Under the pieces are notes generated by a model. That model saw nothing but the letters and a program-made list of their open reading frames with translations, had not been told where the DNA came from and ran no database searches. Made by a program: the position numbers and the translations under genes. A stretch of 64,000 nt of DNA from Thunnus maccoyii (taxonomy: Eukaryota > Chordata > Actinopteri > Scombriformes > Scombridae), in assembly GCF_910596095.1 (NCBI RefSeq), contig NC_056555.1, forward strand, positions 11,710,001 to 11,774,000, read 5' to 3'. Position 1 is the first letter of the stretch, and every line of letters starts with the position of its first letter. Positions 11,326-21,963 of this stretch are shown piece after piece.

Positions 11326-13306
11326 ATCAACACAGCAATGCAGATGGGAGGGAAGTTAAGGGAGTGATATATGCTGCACTGCAGTGCAATAATTCATAAC
11401 GTTAAAGTGCAGTTAGGTCTTGTTTTAGCAAGCTGAAACAAAATATGCCCAGCAGATGATGTAGGAACTTGGACTATGCGTCAATTTAAATTCTTCACAA
11501 AGGGATAACAGCTGCTCAGGTGCTGCAACCTGCCTTTTTCAGCTGCAATGGAAATACCCTCAACCTAAATGAACACCACTGGGATAATTTAAATTAGTGT
11601 CACACCCTTAATATTGAATCAAGGCCAAAGTATACTGAAGCTGTTTTGCCAGTTTATAATGAGTCATATACACGTATGTAGGTTTTTTCTTTAATTTAGG
11701 GATTTCCTTCAGTCCAAATCAGGATGTAACACCATTAGTTTTTCCATGGTGTAAGTGTTGCATGCTTTACGTGCAGTCTCACGTCAGTCTCTGTATAGTA
11801 TGTTTGTCATCAGAGTGACGGTCAACCATTCTGGTCAAAGTGTAAGTGAAAAACATCCGGCTGAAGACTTTCACATCAAAAACCAACCTGAAATAATTAA
11901 GAACATACACAAAATATACAAAGTATAAGGACAAATCTTCAGAATTGAGACACTCAGACAACTAGATTGAAGTGAAAACCCCATTTTGTGGATTGAATCG
12001 CTGAATTATTCAATATTCAGTATCTACATGAAAAATATTCCATCTGTTCGAGTTTGGTCATTTTATAACTTGGGAACATTTGTGTCATAATGAAGTAAAA
12101 CATTTCTTTTTAGATGTCTTACAAGAGTAATAAAATCCACATTGTAGTTGCATAATGTAGATGTGTGACAGCACCTCAAACGCAGCCTGCCTGACCATCA
12201 CATGGTCTCCAAACCACAGAGGTCTGGCTTTGAAAGCCATTGAAACTCTATTAAGTCATTCGCATAGCAGAGGGGAGAGGAGAAGGGGGAGAGCAATAGG
12301 AAAGACAGACAAACAAGAGAGACAGAAGAAAAAACTAAAGTGGAAAAAAAACAGAGACAAAGAGAATCTATTGTGAGTGAAATTCTACAAGAGAGAAACT
12401 AGAGACAAAAATGTGGAAAATTATGAATAATTCACTATAAAGTTTTGAAGGCATGTTGAGTTCTTTGGCTGTCCCTTATTTTAGTTCATAAACTAAAGTT
12501 TGAAAAGAATCTGTATACTTTTTTTTTTTTGTTCCTCTGAGGCCTTCAGCAGCACTAATTCCAATTGAACTGTTCACAGGAGAGCAAGGGAATTAAAAAA
12601 ATTAAAGAGTTGAGTTATGAAATTGCTCATAAACCTACTGTTTTCTTTTTCTAACCCTTATCGTCCACATCATTTAGATAATGTTTCTTTAACCGGTGAG
12701 TCTAAATATATACCCAAGTAGGGTAATTTCCTTCTCTCTCCTCCTCTGTCTTTGCTCCCAGTGGAGATACAAGAAAACACATGAAAAGGTTGACGTAATA
12801 ATCCAGATGTGACAGAATTAAGGAAAGCTTGTATTATACACAGTCATACTGATTCATGTCAGAATCTGCCTTTCTGTTCCATGAGTGCTGGATATTCCCA
12901 CACAGAAAGTGTTGACTAAAGAATGTTTCCTTGATCTGCTCTGACAGATTGTGCATTAAAAAAGAAAAACAAATACCTAGATGCAATAGATGACTCTACA
13001 CAGCCACTCAGCCCTTATCTTGATAAATTGCACAGACTTCACATCAAATCTGTGTGTCAGAGTCAAGAGCATCAGCCTAGAGTCATTCCTGAAATCCTGG
13101 TGAACACAATATGAGCAGCTTTTTTCCACTGCCATACACATGATTGTACAAAGTAGTACAATCAACTGTGCTTTTGAAATAGTCTGATGAATTTCACACC
13201 GTGTCCTCTTGCTAGTGTGAACACATCTACATAAACAGTCAGACATTGGAGGCATGGATGGAGTTTAAAGAAGCACAGCCATTTTCTTTTTGGGGGGGAG
13301 TCATAG

Positions 13307-14129
13307 GCCCCCTTTACACCTTGCATTAAAATGCGTTTTGGGTCATTGGAGTGCAATCGGATAGTGCTTGACCACATGAAAGTACAGGTGTAAATGCACC
13401 CAAGATGCACTGAGGATGGATTGTGATCCAATAGGCCAAATCACCTCCAGAGGTGGTCAGGGATACATTGTGACCACATTGAACACAAGTGTAAATGCAA
13501 TTGTGTTGTCAATCCATATACAACAACCACGTGGGCAGAAATATGTAATTGCACTAGACTGTTCCAAACCAGTAAGCTAGCAGCCATTAGCAAGTTAGCG
13601 AGCTAAGCTACTAGCAAGAAAGCAGCATGAAAGTTAAGGATATTCAAGACACTCGTGGATGGAGTCAAGACAACACCAAGTGTCTGCTTTCAGTTAGGTC
13701 CCACAAAAGTATACAAGTGAAATTTGGCAATTCATATCGCAACAGAGCCATTTATGAAGCAATCGCTAAGCAAATGGTGGAGAATGGCTACAACCAGTCT
13801 GGCTGCAATGTCGATGAAAAATTAAACACATGAACTTGTTTTATAGAAAAGCCAAGGACGACAACAAGAAAAGTGGCAGGGGCAGGGTAATTTGTGACCT
13901 TTTTAATGAACTGGATGCAGTACTGTGTGATCGACCCATGTTTTGCCCTAGTGAAGGGGATGAGGAGGATGTGACGTTCGGTTGTTTGAGCTGGACAGAG
14001 CGATCGGAGAGCGATCTCAATGTGGACACTAGAGAAACATATAGTACCAGGTGTAAATGTAATCAGGTTAAATCATATCTAGATACAATCTGGATACAAG
14101 ACACATTTGAATGCAAGGTATAAAGGGAC
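13307..14129 (+). mobile_element. PIF/Harbinger-like element carrying only a Myb/SANT gene
   Basis: The ends are inverted: left gcccccttt-acaccttgcatt, right (reverse complement) gtccctttataccttgcatt. Both are flanked by the direct repeat tcatag (13,301-13,306 and 14,130-14,135). Between them is a Myb/SANT-like ORF, and no transposase ORF is seen. In Harbinger elements a Myb/SANT-like protein is the second gene and works with a separate transposase. The assignment is an inference, because Harbinger duplications are usually 3 bp, not 6. Confidence 0.65.
13627..14123 (+). pseudogene. Myb/SANT-like DNA-binding protein, frameshifted
   Basis: The first frame (13,627-13,833) starts MKVKDIQDTRGWSQDNTKCL and includes NRAIYEAIAKQMVENGYNQS. 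A second frame (13,830-14,123) continues YRKAKDDNKKSGRGR, then a DLFNELDAVLCDRP block and an acidic segment. In intact fish relatives the tryptophan-containing first helix, the 'IAKQM..GY' helix and the 'YRK.KD.N..SGR' basic segment form one Myb/SANT-like domain. Here a frameshift lies near 13,825-13,835, exactly where the third helix should be. It is probably non-functional. Confidence 0.7.
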
Positions 14130-14135
14130 TCATAG

Positions 14136-15735
14136 TGTTTCAGCAGTGCCAGCTTGTTTCAGACAACCTACCGGTAAAATCTGGAGCCTCTGCTGCCCTT
14201 TCAGTACAACAGTAAATAAGTAAGTAAATAAAGTTTATTCAAATTCAAATTCAGTATAGTCAAATGCTCTGGGTCACCAGTTAGCCGATTCCAGTGCTAA
14301 CAATTCCAGATTGTATGAGAGGGCTTCATTTCCATTCTGACAGAAAAAAAAAATTGGCCTACTTCAACTAATCATTTAACAATCCTGGAGCACACAGTGT
14401 ATCAGAATCATCTTTTTTTGTCAATTATAGCGAATTTAGTTTTCGGCAATAATAACAGTAAATAGAAATGATCATACCAAAGTAACAAACCTCACAGAAA
14501 TATATTAAATAAATGATAATAGATAAATGTAGAAAGCTACAAAAGTAAAAGACAAAATAAAAATAGATTAGTCAGTTTTACATACTAACCATTTACTATT
14601 TGTAAAAAAAATTAATAGGATTTTATCTGAATAGATGAGTCTTTATAGATATCTTGGATAGAGTCCCTTTCCTCTTGTTTGTTCTTATCTTTGATGTAGT
14701 TCACTTCAGTTCAGTTCATCTAAAAAAAATACATTCATTTAGTCACCTTATCTTTTTGGTATTATACAAACTGTCTTCACTTTGAGGAAACAGTGCTTGT
14801 AGATAAACGGGATAAAGTGTCTTCAGTTTGTGTTAACAATGGAAACGCTGGACATTTTAGTCTCTGAACAACAGGGCAAAACCCTTCAGCTGAGTGGCTT
14901 ATTCAGGCCATGAGTCATCCTCGCGTTTTGTTTAGCAATTCCAGAAATATTTCACCATTCTTAGTCCTGCGATCATGAGCCTTTTTAATGCTGGAGCAGT
15001 GAAAGTTTACCTCCATTAAAACTGCATTTCTCCCCCTCTCATACACACACAAACACAAAGGCATGCGTGACTACTTTAACTCAAACATCCAGTCAAAAGT
15101 CAACCCCGAGTCTTGTACTCTCCCTCAGACGAGACTTCTTCTGACAAGTTGATTGTGTTGACGTAGGAGATTAATCCATTTGGGATAAATTGGCTGCGAC
15201 AGATGTTCTCATTTTTCTATCTGAATGTGTTGAATTCTCATAGGAGATCAGTGAGACATGCAGGCTTTTTGTGTTCTCCCAAAGAGCCATGTCAGTGAAT
15301 AAAAGTGAGAGCATGGTGGTCCATTGAACCTGTGTGTTTACACAAATCATAGCAAGGAGCTGATAACAGAGTTCAACAATAGAAAGAAAATGGTTGAGAT
15401 GTTTTGGATCACTCATGGTATAGTTATGTGGCAACAGAGTGGATACGTTTTATCATTTCAGACATCTACAAAAAGCTATGTTCATATCTCTCTTAATGAC
15501 CTAAACGTATCTCAGACCAACCGCAATGCATGTCATCCAGTCTGTTGTGCTTGGTTGTTTCTACTGCGCTAATTCAGTATTTTCACGTTCATTTAAGATG
15601 ATGACTGATTTTTTTTTAAAAATACAACCATCCTTCCTCGGCTAACCTTATGTCCTTTCAGTTTAACTTTGTCTTCACAATCCTATCTTCTTCTAACTCA
15701 ATCAAAATCATCATTACTGCTGCAATGGTTTTAAA
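14136..15735. other. No gene seen
   Basis: No supported gene. At 14,212-14,255 there is a short (AAGT/AAAT)-rich stretch with repeated 'ttcaaattcaaattc', possibly the tail of an old retroposon. Confidence 0.35.
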
Positions 15736-15739
15736 AGAA

Positions 15740-15740
<1 letters not shown>

Positions 15741-15798
<58 letters not shown>
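15741..15798. repeat. (CA)29 microsatellite
   Basis: An uninterrupted CA dinucleotide run. Confidence 0.98.
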
Positions 15799-15800
<2 letters not shown>

Positions 15801-16099
15801 TGCATGTCAGGTTTTTCCAGATGCCCCAAACAATGGCCCAATTCAAATGGCAAATTCCCCTCATAGTAAATTTGATTTTACATTCTAACTTTATGTCCTT
15901 GCTTCTCAACCCCTTTGCCCTTCGCTGTCCCTCCATCTGTCTCTGAACTCCTCACTGGTAGTTGGTGTCATTTGGGTTTAAGGAAAAGTCAGAGTGCTTG
16001 TTCAGTTTTGTGAATTTAACAGATATATGGAGGCTGACAAGAAAGAAAACTATGAAAGCCTGAGTAAAGTTTCACACTCTGTGGCTTGGGTCTGGTGTA

Positions 16100-16640
16100 A
16101 TTTTATATGTTACAATAAATTGTAGGTCATATATGAGTATCAGTGTCCATACTCTTGCTCTGGAAACAAGCCCTGCTACCTCGGACCGAAGCAAAGCTTA
16201 ATGGCAACACTGAGCGGGGCGCATGGAGTGGTGCCGGCTAACACTCACTACTTCAGCTAAATTGTGCTAACAGGGCAGGTATCATAGTCACATAACAGTA
16301 AACTACAGTCCAACTCAGTGCAAGTCCCGGAGCCAGGGAGAACAAGCAGGTGAGCCAACTGTTGATCACAGCTGTCAATCAATGCCGGCAGGCATCAAAG
16401 TGTTACTGTACTGTACTTACAGTGTTACTGTAAGTCTTCAAATCTTATCAATGGAGCAGTAATTTCCAAAATGACCACCAGCACACTTATTAGAGGGTCT
16501 GAATTTAGCGCTTAAGATCGTAATGACTTGCTGAAAAAAAATGATTGACTTAGTATTTCTAGAGAGAAGTTGATGCTTTTTGAATGGGAGTCAAATGGAG
16601 CCAGCATCTAGCAGCTGTTGGTAGTATTGCAGTTTAAGGT
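16100..16640. repeat. Dispersed teleost repeat, decayed
   Basis: The stretch contains 'gggagtcaaatggagccagc' and 'agtattgcagtttaaggtac', which resemble a common fish interspersed repeat. It also includes a short 'tgttactgtactgtacttacagtgttactgtaa' imperfect palindrome at 16,401-16,434, written here only as a motif. Boundaries are uncertain. Confidence 0.35.
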
Positions 16641-16989
16641 ACTTAAAGCTTCAGCCTCAAGCCGTGGTTGTTGCTGCTTGGTTTCAAATTTTAAGAAAAA
16701 TGGGCTTTGCAAATGTGTTATGAGGAAAGAAATGCATTCAACACATTTGTTAGACCTCAAGGATACACACATTGCCTTTTTGTTGGGTAACCAGAAACTT
16801 TGTTTGTTTAAAGGAAAACTCCACAGGGTACCTTTTTAAAGAGTTCTGATGTAGATTATTCTGGGAAAACAAGTTACAAACTTTGTCTTAAGAAAGGCAG
16901 CTCACACAACTACTTTTTCAGGTAATGACTCAACATTCAATGAAATTTCTGTGTCTCACTACATGGGCAGACTGTTTTAATGTATGTCA

Positions 16990-17345
16990 AGACACTGGAT
17001 ACTGTAATTGTTTGTTAAAAGAATAGTTAAGAATAGCATAAAGACTGGAAGCAGGGGGGACAGCTAGCCTGGTACCAAAAAAACTGTCTGCCAACACCTG
17101 TAAAGCTCACTAATTGACCTATTAATTCAGGTTTGTTTAATCTAAACTCAAGGAAAGTCACTGTACATGTCCAAGAAATACACTAGCAAATAAACCCCTG
17201 CTTGCGATCTGTATGCTATGTTAAACTAACAGTCTCTTGGCTCTATCTTCATATTTAGCATACAGACATGTGGTATTGATCTTCTAACTCTTGACAAGAA
17301 AACGAATAAGCATATTTCCCAAAATGTCAAACTATTCCTGGAAAC
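16990..17345. repeat. Dispersed teleost repeat
   Basis: The sequence 'aagactggaagcagggggga', then 'taaagctcactaattgacct', 'tcatatttagcatacagaca' and 'ttcccaaaatgtcaaactat' occur in the order found in a very common fish interspersed repeat. Boundaries are approximate and the family name is not known to me. Confidence 0.55.
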
Positions 17346-17960
17346 CTTTGCTACAGTGTAGACATGGGACAGAAAAGAAAAAGTAGTGAGAAACAGAGAA
17401 AAAGAAGGAGAAAAATTAGAGTGAATCTGGAGGAGAAAAAAGAGAGGGAGTGGACAAACACAGGCGAGATATACTAAGTGCCATATGCCCAATGCTTGAC
17501 TGTTTGTATGGACAAAGAGAGAATAACAGCAGAAAGTGTATGCCATATCCAACTCTGGCAGGCTATAAGAGTGTCTGTTAGCCCACAACTTTGATAAATA
17601 GTGCTTTTACTTTCCTCAACATATTATCTAATGGTCTAAGCACGACTGGATGTGAGATAGTGTATAGATAATTTGGTGTATGGAGATATCAGCAGTCCGT
17701 ATGTAAACAATATCTGTCATTCCTCTGTAAAACAAGAGGGAGAGTGAGGGGAATGGGGGATCTGTTGAGAGGAGGGTGACGGAGTGAGAAAGTCAAAGCC
17801 GGGGTAGAAGGGAAGGAAGAAAGAGTCGGAACAGGATATTTAGCAAAATCTGTTTGTTTTTTTTAATTTATTTATGTATTTAATCATATATTTCTGCATC
17901 CATTTATTTATTTATGCTCCATGTAGGACAGGAAGCTGCTCCGTCAATCACTATGAGGAC

Positions 17961-17962
<2 letters not shown>

Positions 17963-17993
<31 letters not shown>
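17963..17993. repeat. (CT)n microsatellite
   Basis: About 15 CT units. Confidence 0.95.
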
Positions 17994-17996
<3 letters not shown>

Positions 17997-18083
17997 CTAA
18001 GGCATTGTATCCGACAGACGCACCGGTGCAGCTGCTCCAAAAGTGGCCTGCCTCCCATTTTCATTCCTATCTGTCTATGAACA

Positions 18084-18109
18084 CAGACACACACACACAC
18101 ACACACACA
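18084..18109. repeat. (AC)n microsatellite
   Basis: About 13 AC units. Confidence 0.9.
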
Positions 18110-18240
18110 GCTGGGATTTAGTCAACAAGGTAATTACAGGACTACAGTCAGGCTCCAAACTAGCTACACCACTGAGACACTGATTGATGTGAATAAGAAA
18201 GGTTGATGGCAATGAAAGGATAAAGGGGGACAAACTTCAG

Positions 18241-18243
<3 letters not shown>

Positions 18244-18320
<77 letters not shown>

Positions 18321-18332
18321 CAGAGAGAGAGA
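18244..18332. repeat. Compound microsatellite (TG)21(GA)n
   Basis: About 42 bp of TG is followed directly by about 45 bp of GA with two CAGA interruptions. Confidence 0.97.
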
Positions 18333-18577
18333 AAATAAAAAATCTCCTTTGACACAGTAGACTAATCAGAGAAAAAATAAATAAAAATATATCTGTGAAG
18401 ATATGAAGTGTTTTAGCTGAAATACATGTCATTTATATAAACAAAAAGTAGATGAGATCCAGGCCTTCTTTCAGCCTTTCACACTTTCTTAATCTTTATT
18501 TGCAAGATAGTATTTGGAAATCATGTTAATGTAAGACTACTTTAAAGATAGATAGATTCTTGTACTGGTGTCTTAAC

Positions 18578-19120
18578 CAGTGGTTGAATGTAACTAAATA
18601 CATTTACTGAAGTACTCAAGAACTAAAGTAAAATTTTCATGTAACTGTACTTGTGTATTTCCATTTGTGCTACTTCATACTTCCACTCCACTACATTTCA
18701 GAGGGAACTATTGTACTTTTTACTCCACTACATTTATTTTACAGCTATAGTTAATTTTCAGATCAATATTTTATATGTAAAACATGATCAGTTTGTCATG
18801 CATTGTGATAGATTAGACTATCCAACAGTTATAAGGTGTTAAAATTAGCTCCACCTTGCCAACATTAAAATGCTGCGTACATGTACACATCAATGAATCC
18901 GTATCAAAATTCAAATAATATATATTTTATATATATTGTACATTTTGCATAATGAGTACGTATGCTTTTGATACTTCAAGTACATTTTGGTGGCAATACT
19001 TATATACCTCTACTTAAGATTATTGAATGCAGAACCTTCACTTGTAATAGAGTTTTTTTTTTCATTGTGGTATTGCTACTTTTACTTAACTAAAAGATCT
19101 GAGTACTTCTTCCACCACTG
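18578..19120. mobile_element. hAT-type MITE related to the 3.0-7.7 kb element
   Basis: The left terminus is cagtggttgaatgtaact. The right terminus reads, in reverse complement, cagtggtggaagaagtactc. The flanking octamers gtcttaac (18,570-18,577) and gttttaac (19,121-19,128) match at 7 of 8 positions. The inverted cagtggt(t/g)gaa ends and 8-bp duplication are the same as those of the large hAT element. The internal 'gtacttttactccactacat' text is typical of the same fish repeat family. No ORF for a transposase is present, so it depends on transposase from elsewhere. Confidence 0.85.
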
Positions 19121-19129
19121 GTTTTAACT

Positions 19130-21320
19130 GAATAATATATATATAATTTATGTGAAGTGTAATTCAAGTGAACTAATTGGAAATTTAATCTTAGGCACTA
19201 TTCATTCTGTCAGTAAAGAGATGATGGCAATGGAAACGCATGGCAAGTACATGTTTTTTGTTTTTTGTATAACAGTACAAGCTCGCATAGAACTCACTGT
19301 TGTAGTCTGGACCCAGCTTAGGTAGTATTATGGTCCATCTCTCTCTCGCTTCCTCCTTCTCTCAACCAGGGGAGAGATGCCATTAAAAATAATGAGCTTT
19401 CCTTCACCTCCCTGTGCTTGCAGCCAGTCAACAGATTCTTCCACTCTGGCACAGAGTGCTCACTGTACCCAGGCAGGGTTTAACAGTTTTTTTTCCCCTC
19501 AACTTTTAACAGTGTGAGAAAAAATCCCAGTTGTAGCGAGTAACCCATTAATGGCTTATGCGTAGGCAGTTTTACCGCTATCCCTCTGGTGTTGTGCCTA
19601 AGAGTGTAAAAAGTTGGGGTTTTTTGTTGGGTCACAAACAGGGCAGGAAATTAAGTTTTTCCATTGACTGGACATGGCGCCTGATAGGATCCAAAATACG
19701 ACAGTCACTTCTTATATTTTAGCAGCCAGATGTTTTATGGCTTTTTATTTATTTTATAATAGAAAGGAGCTGTGTTGGATTAGTGCTTCATTCACAGCTA
19801 GCTACAGTTTATGGTTTTAGCATTGGTTTTCCACCACATTGTGCCACAGTTGCTGTTTGGAACAAACTATGTTTGTGATCTAAGACAAAATTTGGGGCAT
19901 CCTAAAGCTTTAATTGGGCTCAGGCACATACCACAAATTAGTCATGTTTTGGTTGATCATGACCTTTCCAGTGAAGGCCGCCTGAGCATGCGCTCTGTTT
20001 TTAACCAGCGTCTGATTCAAACTCATACAGTAAGACATACTCACACCTGGGGGCTTTCAAGTGCAACTACAGTTTTTTAATGAGGGACATGGAGCTGCTT
20101 TATACTGTCTTATCTGAAAAAGTGAAATAAAATGTTCTATATAATGTTGTATAATGTGCTTTAATCTAACAGAGTGGACCAAAATGATATTTTTTTATTT
20201 TGGTACATGAATTTAAATGTATCATTTCACTCCTGACACATGCACATTATGGATTGACATCATGGGAACATCTCATTTCACTTTCACATGCTCTTTTTCT
20301 ATCCTATGGATCCAGCAGCTTTATAGGAACCAGCAATGCTCCAAACGCAATGCAGCACAGACTCAACATTAACTTTATCCATTAATCAATCTCATTTCAC
20401 ACAGACATAGTCTTTTTTTCTCTTTCCGCTTGTCAATAGCTTCCCTGCAGTTATCAGGTCAGTGTATTTTCCACATGCAGGCCTCTCGCATGTGGGACAC
20501 GGACTGGAGTACGCTAAATAGGTGACAGAGCAGCCTCTGGGCAGCAGAGGTCCAGTAGTCCAGTAGTTTTACTGTTGAATGACTATCCCATAATGAAAAG
20601 GTCACATGTCAAGTCTTGGACATGGCTCATGTGTCCACTCATGTGCTTTTCTAGAGTTACAAACACCCTGTCAGCTCATTGTATGACACTTTAGAAAAGC
20701 TTAAAAAATAATAAATGTGTTCCCTTCACAGTGACACACTTCTTTAACACACAAAGTTTATTTTTACCTTATGTTCTTATTGCATTCATTTTTGCATGAA
20801 AGTAAAGTCAATAAGGAGTTACTGCAGTGACAATTCTTACAATCAGTTCAAACAAAAAAAAGTTCTGTTTTCCATGAAAAGAGGCATCTGTGTTAAATGT
20901 GAACAGAGTGTGGTAAAACCATTTCCAAGGTTGACTTCAAACTTTTCCTTTAGTTTCATTCCTTGCAATCAAAAGTAACTGAATCTAATCCAAGTGCCTT
21001 CTTGCACCTACTGGCAAACTCAGAGAATGTCACTTAGGTGTGTCGGTTAGATAAATCACTGAAATAAATGCCAACAAGAGCTCTTAAAAAAACAGGCAGC
21101 TTAAAAGTAAAAAGGCACATACTGTAAAAATAAGTCCACAACAGTGAAGGCAGTTGTTTTCTTTTACCGAGACTAGTCAAAATGCTTTTTGACACTGTAA
21201 CAACAGTATTGCTTATGCTTATTCAACCACTCTTGACCGTGCTCAGCCACCTTGTATACACAGACTGTCACGTCTGGACAATACTCAGTGGTGACTCTTG
21301 CAACAACACGGTTGACAGGG
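19130..21320. other. No gene seen
   Basis: No recognisable exon chain or element. Short ORFs near 19,811-20,080 have no known motif. Confidence 0.35.
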
Positions 21321-21323
21321 CCT

Positions 21324-21328
<5 letters not shown>

Positions 21329-21368
<40 letters not shown>
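21329..21368. repeat. (AC)20 microsatellite
   Basis: An AC run that explains the VCVC-rich minus-strand ORF here. Confidence 0.97.
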
Positions 21369-21374
<6 letters not shown>

Positions 21375-21620
21375 TCTATTTCTCTTTCTCTTTCACAGGC
21401 ACAGACAAGCTCATAAACAGACACATACATTTTCAAAATTTCCACACGCACAGTCCCATATCGGTGTCTGCTCTTGTAAAAACACTGAGCTACTTGCCAA
21501 TCAGATGACAGGAGGAAAGACAGCTTAAAAAAGGTCAAAGGCCGCTGGAATGTTTATATGTCTAATCAGAAACTGTGGGCCGGCATGCATGTGTGTGTGT
21601 ATGAACCTCTTAGTTGGAAA

Positions 21621-21963
21621 CACTTGACTTTAAGTCCTCCTATTTAGCATTTATAATCAATATACAAACTTTCTATCAATGGTTACTCTTTAAACACAGT
21701 ATAATGAAGCTATAAGTAGATATAAGGACATTTTAAATGTTTATTATGTACAGTCTGACAATTATAATTTCTCCTATGAACACACATTTTATATTACAAC
21801 TGTGTTTTACTAAATTGTCATTCATTATCTGATTATACACCAGCCTCCACTATGGAAATACATTAATAAACACTTATATCTGTTATAGTGTGTGTATATA
21901 AACCATTTATTAACTGTTTATGAAGTGCTTATAAATGTTAAGTAGAAAGGTTAAAGTAAAGTG
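21621..21963. mobile_element. MITE with inverted repeats of about 36 bp
   Basis: The left end cacttgactttaagtcctcc continues to an inner 'tagcatttataa'. The right end, read in reverse complement, is cactttactttaacctttct and continues to 'taacatttataa'. The arms match at roughly four of five positions. The core (343 bp in all) is AT-rich and codes for nothing recognisable. No clear target duplication was found, so the superfamily is undecided. Confidence 0.75.

Larger units (their letters stand above)
9121..13300. other. No gene seen; microsatellites only
   Basis: Apart from the simple repeats listed separately, I recognise no exon chain, RNA gene or transposon here. The ORFs are short and low in complexity or have no known motif. 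The sequence is compatible with intergenic or intronic DNA. Confidence 0.4.
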
